Positions 1-6,752 of a stretch of DNA of 64,000 bases are shown one piece after another. Within the stretch, counting starts at the first letter, position 1, and each line of letters starts with the position of its first letter. The notes under the pieces were generated by a model. That model made no database searches and was not told the origin of the DNA. It was given only the letters and a program-made list of their open reading frames with translations. This stretch comes from Bacteroidota bacterium (lineage in GTDB: Bacteria; Bacteroidota; Bacteroidia; Chitinophagales; Chitinophagaceae): NCBI GenBank assembly GCA_018268135.1, contig JAFDXD010000042.1, positions 1 to 64,000 of the forward strand. Reading direction: 5' to 3'. The translations under genes and the position numbers were made by a program.

Positions 1-25
1 AACTTCAATTCTAATTATAGTGAAT

Positions 26-523
26 ATGGATTTTGAGTATTATTTAAACAAGTTTAATAAAGCAGCAGATGCAATTCACAAAAAGGAGTTAAGCAGGAAG
101 CATTTGGAAAAAGATGTTGGTATTGTTTTAGATTCTGTTTTCTTGAAATTGTATAAACCCGCCTGGACAAATGATTTAAACAATCCCCTGAATGCTGAAG
201 CAAGAATATTTTTCTCTATTTGGATAAATGATAAAACTATTGAGGAAGGTAAGCTGTATTATAATATACATGCTTTCAAACTCAGGAAATTAAAAGGCCA
301 CGCCATTGCAAGTAAAAAATTTGCTGAAAGGTTTAGAGAACAGTTTAAAAAATTTCAAAGCAATTGGAAAAATGTAAGCATAAGTTTTGGCCCCCTAACA
401 TTGATGGAAGGATGGATAGAACTGGATGAAAATAATATTGAAAAAAATGTGTTATCCCTTGCCAATAATTTTTTAGAAATTGATTTCTTAATAGATAATG
501 TGCTTAAAACTTTTGAGAAATAG
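26..523 (+). CDS. hypothetical protein, 165 aa
   Basis: I do not recognise this family. The reading frame is open from a GTG at 20, but the ATG at 26 (MDFEYYLNKF) is the more likely start. The protein is charged and soluble-looking, with a Lys-rich N-terminal helix, an aromatic middle (KLYKPAW, FSIWI) and a hydrophobic C-terminus. There is no signal peptide or membrane segment. The motifs SFGPLTLMEGW and ARIFFSIWI look structured, which argues for a real protein. It is the first gene in a run of small + strand genes and is separated by 60 bp from the SRPBCC gene. No function is assigned. Confidence 0.6.
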   Translation: MDFEYYLNKFNKAADAIHKKELSRKHLEKDVGIVLDSVFLKLYKPAWTNDLNNPLNAEARIFFSIWINDKTIEEGKLYYNIHAFKLRKLKGHAIASKKFAERFREQFKKFQSNWKNVSISFGPLTLMEGWIELDENNIEKNVLSLANNFLEIDFLIDNVLKTFEK

Positions 524-583
524 ATTTGTGCAGCAAAATCTCATAGCACAAATTTGATTTTATATTTAAGAATGCTTTTAACA

Positions 584-1066
584 ATGGAAAAGCAAATAGA
601 AGTAACCCGCATGTTCAACGCACCTGTTGAAAAGGTTTGGAAATTATGGACGGATCCTGAGTTGGTAAAGCGCTGGTGGGGTCCGAAGCACTATACATCA
701 CCGGTAGCAAAACTCGATTTTCGCATTGGCGGCAAATCTATTGTAAGTATGCTGGCGCCAGTAGAAATGGGCGGGCAGGAGCATTACTCCGTATGGGAGT
801 ATGTCAAAATTATTCCACTGCAAATGATAGAATACATACATAGTTTATCGGATGAATCAGGAAATAAAATTGACCCAACAACAGTAGGTATGCCTGCCGA
901 TTTTCCACGTGATGTACGAACCGTAGTATCTTTCAAAAAATCAGGAGAAGAAAAAACGGAGATGTCTATTACTGAATATGCAGACTTTGGTTCCATCAGT
1001 CATTTTGCAAAAATTGGTTTGGAACAAGTGATTGATAAAATGGTTTGTATATTTATGTTTTCGTAA
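584..1066 (+). CDS. SRPBCC (AHSA1-like) domain protein
   Basis: A START/SRPBCC-fold protein of the Activator of Hsp90 ATPase homologue 1-like family, which binds hydrophobic ligands in a deep cavity; the ligand is unknown. The N-terminus EVTRMFNAPVEKVWKLWTDP followed by WWGPKHYT is the family signature. The central part carries the expected beta strands (GGKSIVSM, SVWEYVKI). I chose the ATG at 584 (MEKQIEV) because residues encoded from the upstream TTG at 554 do not fit the family. The C-terminus ends in MVCIFMFS where relatives continue with a longer amphipathic helix, so the last residues may be altered by an old frameshift. An AraC regulator and a dehydrogenase follow on the same strand. 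Confidence 0.85.
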   Translation: MEKQIEVTRMFNAPVEKVWKLWTDPELVKRWWGPKHYTSPVAKLDFRIGGKSIVSMLAPVEMGGQEHYSVWEYVKIIPLQMIEYIHSLSDESGNKIDPTTVGMPADFPRDVRTVVSFKKSGEEKTEMSITEYADFGSISHFAKIGLEQVIDKMVCIFMFS

Positions 1067-1110
1067 AGCAATAACCATAAATAAAACACTACAAAATTTT
1101 AGCAGACTAC

Positions 1111-1980
1111 ATGCTGGAAACAAACAAAAAATATGAACACTCTGAGGATGGCAAGCCGCAAATAAAGATTGTCTCAAACAACAATCCTTATCCTACTGCG
1201 GATATTCAGCAAAAACTATTGCATCCACGTAGGTTGACTTCTTATTTTATCGTTTTAATTGACAGCGGTTCAGTTTCTTACAAATTGGACCTGCAAGACA
1301 TTACTATTACTGACGGTCAGTTGCTTTTTGCAATGCCAAATCAAATTTTTGAACCACCTGCTACAATAGACAATCTTAAATATTTTAAGGTGTTATTTGA
1401 TGAAAATACATTGTCTTTGCTACCGCAACGCTTTCCGTTTTTAGTTAATCCTTTAAATACACAAACCATAAATTTTGACGATGCTACAAGAGAAAGGATA
1501 AGAAAGGTTTTTGAAATTTTAAATCAAATACTTCATATAGACAAACACTCAACCGACACGGAAATAATATTAGCCTACCTGAATTTGTTATTGTCGGAAT
1601 TGAACAGTGCGTATTTCAAAAATGAAACGGCTGACATTGTAAATACGAATTTGTCAAAGTTTGTTGAGTTCAAATTAATTGTAGAAACACATCTTACAGA
1701 ACATCCATCCATCAATACAATTGCAGAAAAATTGGCTTTAAGTACCAACACTTTGTACCGGCTTGTGAAAGAACATTCGGGGACATCGCCAAAAGATTTT
1801 CTTACCAATCGTTTGATGTTAGAAGCCCAACGTAAACTACGCTATTCTAATATTTCCATAAAACAAGTGGCGTATGAGTTGGGTTTTAATGACCCTGACT
1901 ATTTTTCAAGACTGTTCAAAAAAAGCACAGGGAAAAGTGTAAGTGAATTTTTAACCCTGCAAGATTCATCAAGACAATAA
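1111..1980 (+). CDS. AraC family transcriptional regulator
   Basis: A 289-residue regulator with an N-terminal cupin-like sensing part (about residues 20-150) and a C-terminal AraC/XylS double helix-turn-helix (about 190-285). The first HTH is visible at IAEKLALSTNTLYRLVKEHS. The second has the typical IKQVAYELGFNDPDYFSRLF and a G-K-S-V-S-E-F ending. It probably binds DNA near its own gene. The adjacent dehydrogenase starts 67 bp downstream with its own -7 motif, so that gene is the natural target candidate (inference). The ATG at 1111 is the only convincing start. Such AraC plus short-chain dehydrogenase pairs are common in Bacteroidota. Confidence 0.9.
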   Translation: MLETNKKYEHSEDGKPQIKIVSNNNPYPTADIQQKLLHPRRLTSYFIVLIDSGSVSYKLDLQDITITDGQLLFAMPNQIFEPPATIDNLKYFKVLFDENTLSLLPQRFPFLVNPLNTQTINFDDATRERIRKVFEILNQILHIDKHSTDTEIILAYLNLLLSELNSAYFKNETADIVNTNLSKFVEFKLIVETHLTEHPSINTIAEKLALSTNTLYRLVKEHSGTSPKDFLTNRLMLEAQRKLRYSNISIKQVAYELGFNDPDYFSRLFKKSTGKSVSEFLTLQDSSRQ

Positions 1981-2015
1981 ATTGATTTGTCCATCTGCAC
2001 TGCTTTAAGGCTATC

Positions 2016-2023
2016 TACTTTTG
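2016..2023 (+). promoter_or_regulatory. predicted Bacteroidota -7 box of the SDR gene
   Basis: TACTTTTG followed by C matches the Bacteroidota sigma-A -7 consensus TAnnTTTG exactly and lies 24 bp before the ATG at 2048. No TTTG stands at the ideal -33 distance; the nearest, at 1986-1989, is about 7 bp too far away. The site implies that the dehydrogenase can be transcribed separately from the AraC gene. Confidence 0.45.
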
Positions 2024-2047
2024 CTTCATCAATTTAAATTAAAAAAA

Positions 2048-2785
2048 ATGAAATCAGCATTAGTAACAGGAGCAAACAAAAGCATCGGTTTTGAAGTGGC
2101 AAAGCAGCTTGCACAAAAAGGAATTTATGTATATCTCGGTAGCCGAAATTTGGAAAATGGGAAAGCAGCCGTTGACAAATTAAAATCGGAAGGTATAGAT
2201 AATGTAGAAGCCATACAACTTGACATAACAAATGATGAATCAGTAAAACAAGCCCGTGAAACGTTAGGTAATAAAACGAAATCGTTGGACATACTTATCA
2301 ACAATGCAGGTATTTACGGAGGCTACCCGCAGTCTGCATTTGACGCAACTATTGAGCAGTTCAAAGCAGCTTATGATGCTAACGTATTTGGTGTGGTAAG
2401 GATTACACAAGCATTTATTGATTTATTGAAAAATTCTTCCGCACCTCGTATCGTAAACGTTAGTTCAAGTCAAGGCTCTATTACTTTACACAGTGACCCT
2501 TCCTACAAATATTACGACTATAAAGGTGTGGTTTATCTTACCTCAAAATCGGCCTTGAATATGTACACCGTTGTTTTGGCATACGAACTAAAAGATACTA
2601 ACTTTAAAGTAAATGCAGTATGCCCTGGTTATACCAAGACAGATTTTAACGGGCATAGAGGAACAGGGACTTTAGAAGATGCTGGAAAGCGAATTGTAAA
2701 ATATGCTTTAATTGACAAAAGCGGACCAACAGGGAAATTTTTTAGTGAAGAAAATAATCCCGAAACAGGTGAAATTCCCTGGTAG
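2048..2785 (+). CDS. short-chain dehydrogenase/reductase (SDR)
   Basis: A classical SDR of 245 aa with an NAD(P)-binding Rossmann fold. The cofactor loop reads TGANKSIGFE at residues 7-16; the usual middle Gly of TGxxxGxG is Ser here. NNAG follows near residue 90. The catalytic Ser-Tyr-Lys set is visible as VSSS and YLTSK, then the family sequence VNAVCPGYTKTDFNGHRGTG. It resembles carbonyl-reductase-like SDRs acting on aldehydes, ketones or quinones; the substrate is unknown. The ATG at 2048 is chosen over an upstream TTG because MKSALVTGA is the normal N-terminus and a -7 box lies just upstream. An AraC regulator precedes it on the same strand. Confidence 0.9.
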   Translation: MKSALVTGANKSIGFEVAKQLAQKGIYVYLGSRNLENGKAAVDKLKSEGIDNVEAIQLDITNDESVKQARETLGNKTKSLDILINNAGIYGGYPQSAFDATIEQFKAAYDANVFGVVRITQAFIDLLKNSSAPRIVNVSSSQGSITLHSDPSYKYYDYKGVVYLTSKSALNMYTVVLAYELKDTNFKVNAVCPGYTKTDFNGHRGTGTLEDAGKRIVKYALIDKSGPTGKFFSEENNPETGEIPW

Positions 2786-2808
2786 CAAATAAAAATCTTT
2801 GTAATAAA

Positions 2809-3057
2809 ATGACAACCGAACAATATCCCAACAGTTATTTATATAAAAGAATTGTTCAGGCAATGACAATACTGATTAAAAAAGGGACTTTCGGCCCTGC
2901 AGTTTTTACTTGCAATGACCTAATGGCTACTTATGAAGAAATGAAATTAAAAGCTGTAGTTTTTAAAAAGCCGCCAACAAAAGAATTTTATGGATACGAA
3001 GCTTTATTTATAGATGATTCAGGGAATTGGTTTTCTCTTGGGCAATTAAATTCTTAG
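2809..3057 (+). pseudogene. truncated VOC/glyoxalase-like gene (C-terminal half only)
   Basis: The 82-residue frame matches only the second beta-alpha-beta-beta-beta unit of a VOC (glyoxalase I/bleomycin resistance) protein: GPAVFTCNDLMATYEEMKLK, then FKKPPTKEFYGYEALFIDDSGNWFSLGQ. A functional VOC protein needs two such units, about 120-140 aa, and the first metal-binding half is absent. An in-frame ATG at 2809 gives a short foreign-looking leader (MTTEQYPNSYLYKR). The most likely reading is a gene remnant that is still open. Domain swapping as a homodimer of half-units is possible but less likely. The downstream DUF1569 gene starts 3 bp after the stop, so they may be co-transcribed. Confidence 0.6.
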
Positions 3058-3060
3058 AAA

Positions 3061-3501
3061 ATGAAATCAATATTTGATAAAGATGTTAGAGATGAATTGA
3101 TATTTAGAATTAATTCATTGAATGAAAACAGCGTAGCCCAATGGGGCAAAATGAATGTTGCTCAAATGATGAAACATTGTACCCAATGGGATGAAATGGC
3201 ACTGGGAAAAAAGAAATATAAGCAGTCATTGCTGGGCAAAATAGTAGGTAAGTATGCTTTAAAAAACATGATGAAAGAAGAACCGATGAAGAAGAATTTG
3301 CCCACTGTGCCTTCTTTTAAAATAACCGGTGATATTGATTTTACTAAAGAAAAAAAGAAATGGCTTAACCTGATTGATGAATACCAGCATTTTTCTAACG
3401 ATGGTTTCATCCATCCTTTTTTTGGAGTAATGACTAAAGAAAATACAGGGCAGATGATATTTAAACATATTGATCATCATTTGCGTCAGTTTGGTGCGTA
3501 A
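3061..3501 (+). CDS. DUF1569 domain protein (DinB-like fold)
   Basis: A 146-aa protein of the DUF1569 family, related to DinB/YfiT-type four-helix bundles. The family marks are present: MNVAQMMKHCTQWDEMALGK near residue 35 and the terminal KHIDHHLRQFG. The His residues (HC, HIDHH) would form the putative metal site of the DinB-like fold. The biochemical role is unknown; DinB-like proteins are often thiol-dependent, metal-binding transferases. The ATG follows the previous stop by 3 bp, so it is probably translated from the same message as the VOC remnant. Confidence 0.8.
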   Translation: MKSIFDKDVRDELIFRINSLNENSVAQWGKMNVAQMMKHCTQWDEMALGKKKYKQSLLGKIVGKYALKNMMKEEPMKKNLPTVPSFKITGDIDFTKEKKKWLNLIDEYQHFSNDGFIHPFFGVMTKENTGQMIFKHIDHHLRQFGA

Positions 3502-3527
3502 CTTTCATCTTAAAATAAAACATTAAT

Positions 3528-3758
3528 ATGCCAAATAAAGTACCTATTCAGAAATACTTTGAAAACATCAAAATAAAAACAGGAAAAACGCCAGACGATT
3601 TTAAAAAATTAGCCATTGCTAAAGGCTATTTTGAAAAAGGAACAATGAAACCAAACATAAAGCCCGCTGAAGTTATTGCGTGGTTAAAGGAGGATTTTGA
3701 TTTAGGCTATGGGCATTCATTAGCTATATATCATGCTTTAAAAGGCGATCTTGAGTAA
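3528..3758 (+). CDS. DUF4287 domain protein, 76 aa
   Basis: A small protein of the DUF4287 family, recognised from MPNKVPIQKYFENIKIKTGKTPDDFKKLA, the helix AEVIAWLKEDFDLGYGHSLAIYHAL and the total size. These proteins form a compact helical domain that also occurs fused to DUF5655; the function is unknown. It starts 26 bp after the DUF1569 gene on the same strand. A 30-codon frame starting with TTG overlaps its stop codon and runs to the TGA at 3841-3843 without recognisable homology. Confidence 0.8.
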   Translation: MPNKVPIQKYFENIKIKTGKTPDDFKKLAIAKGYFEKGTMKPNIKPAEVIAWLKEDFDLGYGHSLAIYHALKGDLE

Positions 3759-3839
3759 GACAATAAATTTTATTGATTCTTTTAGACAAGAGCTAAAACG
3801 ATTTAAGTTTTCAATACCTCAGTCAAATCTAAAGGCCAG

Positions 3840-4148
3840 GTGAAAGTGTTTCTTGATATGATATTAGATCACTATACAGACGATTTTTCCATAGAATCGC
3901 CAATGGCATTGCGCATAGTTCCGGAGAGCAAAGGTTTTAATTCGGGAAAAGAAAATATCAGAGCCTATTGGGAAATTGGAGTGCAAAGAAATCCTCAATT
4001 AAAGTTTGAGTTGATAAATGTATTAATTAGAACCAATCGCTTAACTCTTTATTATTCCAATGCTTCTGCAAATCAGAAATCGGATGAAATATTTCACTTC
4101 AATAAAAATTTTCAAGCAAATGAAGAAGTAATAAATTATTCTGAATAA
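3840..4148 (+). pseudogene. N-truncated NTF2-like (SnoaL) protein
   Basis: The translated part matches the NTF2-like/SnoaL family from its second helix on: LDMILDHYTDDFSIESPMA, GKENIRAYWEIGVQRNPQL, FELINVLIRTNRLTLYYSN and the final strand. Family members begin about 20 residues earlier with a helix containing W-x-x-A-W-N-x-H-D. Here the upstream in-frame sequence (VFNTSVKSKGQV) does not fit and hits a stop at 3804-3806. Translation could begin at GTG 3840 or ATG 3858, giving a protein without helix 1. I read it as an N-terminally damaged gene; a sequence error in the first 60 bases is an alternative. Confidence 0.55.
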
Positions 4149-4238
4149 ATGAATTACAACTTGCATCACAAATTGTGTAGCATTTCCTTTTTTTTATAAA
4201 ATATTTTTTGCTAACTTATATCCAAAAATATTTTTAAC

Positions 4239-4721
4239 ATGAGTGCTTCATTAGACAAATCAAAAGATCCCGGGGTTTATATTCCTCCGCCGCTGTTTTA
4301 TGTTGCTACTTTTATAGCTGCCATATTTATTCAGAAAAAAATTCATACTCCCGATGATTTTTTTCATACAACCGCTATAAAAATTATTGGAGTATTTTTT
4401 TTAATAGCTGCTGTGTTTTTTATTTTTAGAAGTATACGTCAATTTTTCTTAACAAAAAACACAGTTATCCTCATTAAGCCTGCAACATCTTTGCAAACCA
4501 CAGGAGTGTATACCATCACCCGAAACCCCATGTATCTAGGCCTTGCAATATTATACTTAGCCATAGCATGCTTCATCGGAAACTACTGGCATGTAATTCT
4601 TTTACCATTGCTTTTACTAATCGTACAGGAATATATTATTAAAAGGGAAGAAAAATATTTATCGCTAGAGTTTGGCGATGAATTTGAAAACTATAAACAT
4701 CAGGTAAGAAGGTGGCTATAA
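4239..4721 (+). CDS. isoprenylcysteine carboxyl methyltransferase (ICMT/PEMT)-family membrane protein
   Basis: A 160-aa integral membrane protein with four predicted helices (around residues 19-37, 47-66, 95-115 and 118-135). The SAM-binding part of the PEMT/ICMT family is clear: TRNPMYLGL near residue 90 and the end REEKYLSLEFGDEFENYKHQVRRWL. Such bacterial proteins methylate lipid or small-molecule substrates, but the substrate here cannot be told from sequence. The ATG at 4239 follows an AT-rich upstream region. The next gene, ferritin, is convergent and ends 64 bp away. Confidence 0.85.
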   Translation: MSASLDKSKDPGVYIPPPLFYVATFIAAIFIQKKIHTPDDFFHTTAIKIIGVFFLIAAVFFIFRSIRQFFLTKNTVILIKPATSLQTTGVYTITRNPMYLGLAILYLAIACFIGNYWHVILLPLLLLIVQEYIIKREEKYLSLEFGDEFENYKHQVRRWL

Positions 4722-4785
4722 TTTTATCTTCTTAGGTTATTCTTTTTAATATTTCCCAACAATATTTGTACTGTACCATAAAATA

Positions 4786-5298
4786 TTAAAAGCCACTCTT
4801 ACCGCCTCCATTCATGGTCATAATATCCCTGTCAAAAAGATACAGGCCACTCTTATCTTCACCAATCAGTTCTAATTTATCATTGCAGTCCCTTGCCAGT
4901 CTTTCTTCTTCTATCTGCTCGTTTACATACCATTGTAAAAAATTATGAGTAGCATAATCTTTTTCACTCAAAGCCATATCTACAAGATCGTTGATGCTAT
5001 TGCTCACTTTTACTTCATGTTCAAACAAAATTTCAAACGCTTTTTTTAGCGACACAAAAGTTAATGCCGGTTGCTCCAAAGCAGGCACTACTGCAAAACC
5101 TCCACGCTCATTGATATAATGAATTAGTTTTAGCATGTGCATACGCTCTTCATCGCTATGGCGAAAAAAGAACTGTGTAACTCCTTTTAACCCGGGCTGA
5201 ATTTCGGCCCAGCTACCCATGGCAAGATAAGCCTGCGATGACTGCGCTTCCATCAATACCTGTTGATTAAGCGCATCTTTCATTTTTTGTGATAACAT
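4786..5298 (-). CDS. ftnA: non-heme ferritin
   Basis: A 170-aa bacterial ferritin that oxidises Fe(II) and stores Fe(III) in a 24-subunit cytoplasmic shell. The four-helix bundle is complete and the ferroxidase ligands are all present: E17 (VLMEAQ), E51 and H54 in EERMH, E95 in FEHEV, and E127/Q128/E131 in NEQIEEE. The length matches FtnA-type proteins. There is no heme-binding Met typical of bacterioferritin and no Dps-type truncation. It is transcribed alone on the minus strand. No convincing -7 box or Fur-type palindrome was identified upstream. Confidence 0.93.
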   Translation of the reverse strand: MLSQKMKDALNQQVLMEAQSSQAYLAMGSWAEIQPGLKGVTQFFFRHSDEERMHMLKLIHYINERGGFAVVPALEQPALTFVSLKKAFEILFEHEVKVSNSINDLVDMALSEKDYATHNFLQWYVNEQIEEERLARDCNDKLELIGEDKSGLYLFDRDIMTMNGGGKSGF

Positions 5299-5526
5299 AA
5301 AATCGGATTTAGATTTTGTAAAATATACTGTTTAGAAAAACATTATTTGCAAATACAATTTACAAAAAAAAATTACCAATACACTATCCTAATCTAAAAA
5401 CAGCCTCAGGTAATATGGCTGTAAATGAGTTTTGCCAAACATTTTATGGGCTTTTCTTTAATACATTAAAAAGTTGCGCAAGTGTTACCATTGTTAGCGG
5501 TACGTTGTGTTCGGCCAAGAATTATT

Positions 5527-6318
5527 TCACTTTAATTTAATTGACAAGTCGTTTAAAAGTTCATGAAGCATTTTCACTTTATCATTTATTTCATTGCTTT
5601 CTATATTACTTACTGATAAAATTGGGGAAAGTTTTGGATATAAGTCTGGTTTATTAAGCCAATTTAATATTTGATATTTAATCCATTTGTTATAAGCAAT
5701 TGGATAAGTTTTGTTGGCAATAAAAAGTGCCTGTAAGTATTCTTGAAAAGCTTTGCATAAAATGTCAAATGCCTGAAAGTACAAACCCCGTTTTATGAAA
5801 ATTGGAATGTGGTTTAAGTCGTATTCGCAAGCATTTCGATACATTGTCAGGCGTTGCAAGCGAAGTTCTTCATTGTAATATGGCAACCATTTCTTTTGCA
5901 GTTCTTTGAAATATAATCCTGCTTCGTCCATTGGAGCCGAATAACAAATATGATTTCCAATTTCTATTTCAAAGAAGTCTGAAGCAACCCCTATTTCTAA
6001 AATTGTCGGTGTATAATTACCATCAATAATATCTAAATGAAGATGAGCAAATTGATTTGAATTTTTGTATTTTAAAAAGGCCGGTTGATTAGCTGAATAA
6101 ATTTTCCAGGCAGTTTCAATATTTTCAATTTCAGTTGATGTTGTTTCAGGTTTTACCAAAATAGCTAAGTCAAGGTCGCTCTCAGGCACAGCCTGGCCTC
6201 TTGCACAAGAATTTACAACAAGAACAGTGTCCACATTTGGAATAGTTAAAAAATAGTCTCTTACCAACTCCGCAGTGTCTTTATGTAAAATTGTTGGAAA
6301 GCTTGGTTTAAAGTTCAT
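5527..6318 (-). CDS. nucleotidyltransferase domain protein with helical C-terminus
   Basis: A 263-aa protein of the pol-beta nucleotidyltransferase superfamily (NTP_transf_2). The active-site signature is NSCARGQAVPESDLDLAIL at about residues 37-55, with the two metal Asp in SDLDLA; a third Asp may be in LHLDIID. The usual GS of the G-S-x-A-R-G motif is N-S-C-A-R-G. The C-terminal 120 residues are helical (YRNACEYDLNHIPIFIKRG, AFDILCKAFQEYLQALFI) and resemble a HEPN-type bundle, as in aminoglycoside nucleotidyltransferases and MNT/HEPN proteins. Start at ATG 6318 rather than TTG 6330. It stands alone between two non-coding stretches and may be a transferred gene. Substrate unknown. Confidence 0.75.
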   Translation of the reverse strand: MNFKPSFPTILHKDTAELVRDYFLTIPNVDTVLVVNSCARGQAVPESDLDLAILVKPETTSTEIENIETAWKIYSANQPAFLKYKNSNQFAHLHLDIIDGNYTPTILEIGVASDFFEIEIGNHICYSAPMDEAGLYFKELQKKWLPYYNEELRLQRLTMYRNACEYDLNHIPIFIKRGLYFQAFDILCKAFQEYLQALFIANKTYPIAYNKWIKYQILNWLNKPDLYPKLSPILSVSNIESNEINDKVKMLHELLNDLSIKLK

Positions 6319-6618
6319 TTTAATTAGCAAAATTTATTGTCGCCTTTTTAGTGTGTTTTGTTCCAAAAATTACTGCCAATGCCAGTCCGTCAAAAAACCA
6401 GCATTAACTACATAAATATCCAAACTATTTGCCATAACAACCATTTTCAGGAAACAAAAGTTTTATTTCAAAAAATGAATGAATGCAAAAGCTTACAATA
6501 AAAATACAATCGTATTTAAAAAAAGGAGCATGAGCCTCGACATGTGTTTTAATGATTTGGGAAATTTGTTTTTGTGAAACATTCGACCCCATCGGGTTCG
6601 TATGATACCGGTTATAGC

Positions 6619-6738
6619 AACTTCTGGTTGGCGATGACAGCAGCCGGTAAATAACAGTTTTGTGTAAACCTATTTTAGGACAAGACGGGCTGTCTTGTCC
6701 TAAAATAACTTCCAGTTGGTGATGACAGCAACCGGTAA
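6619..6738 (-). repeat. two partial head-to-tail copies of the 85-bp TIR element
   Basis: Bases 6619-6686 match the reverse complement of 45338-45405 with 3 mismatches in 68. Bases 6691-6738 match the reverse complement of the other end of the same element (from 45421 inwards) with 1 mismatch in 48. The first copy lacks its left terminal repeat and the second lacks its right part. The two terminal repeats abut with a 4-bp spacer (GGGC), an arrangement reminiscent of joined insertion-sequence ends. Confidence 0.8.
6671..6707 (-). terminator. strong hairpin behind carB
   Basis: TATTTTAGGACAAGAC and its exact complement GTCTTGTCCTAAAATA form a 16-bp perfect stem with a 5-base loop (GGGCT), 46-82 bp past the carB stop. 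It comes from two abutting ends of the repeat element and has no clean U-run, so it could act as a transcript end or stabiliser rather than a canonical intrinsic terminator. Confidence 0.5.
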
Positions 6739-6752
6739 GAAAGCCAAAAAAA

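Larger units (their letters stand above)
6319..6752. other. non-coding stretch holding repeat-element fragments
   Basis: About 430 bp without a credible gene between the nucleotidyltransferase and carB, which are both on the minus strand. Its left part is AT-rich and featureless. The right part carries an imperfect GC-rich palindrome (6581-6600, CGACCCCATCGGGTTCG) and two partial copies of the 85-bp repeat element that is also found near 45.4 kb. No tRNA-like fold could be closed around the palindrome. Confidence 0.6.

Noticed and set aside
3755..3843. 30-codon TTG-start frame overlapping the DUF4287 stop (SKTINFIDSFRQELKRF)
   Set aside because: No recognisable homology and no independent evidence of translation.
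5472..5484. TTGCGCAAGTGTT shared with the region upstream of the beta-lactamase gene (11737-11748)
   Set aside because: A 12-base match is expected by chance many times in 64 kb.
6581..6600. TTCGACCCC/GGGTTCG resembling a tRNA T-arm
   Set aside because: No acceptor, D or anticodon arm could be built around it; it is a simple imperfect palindrome.
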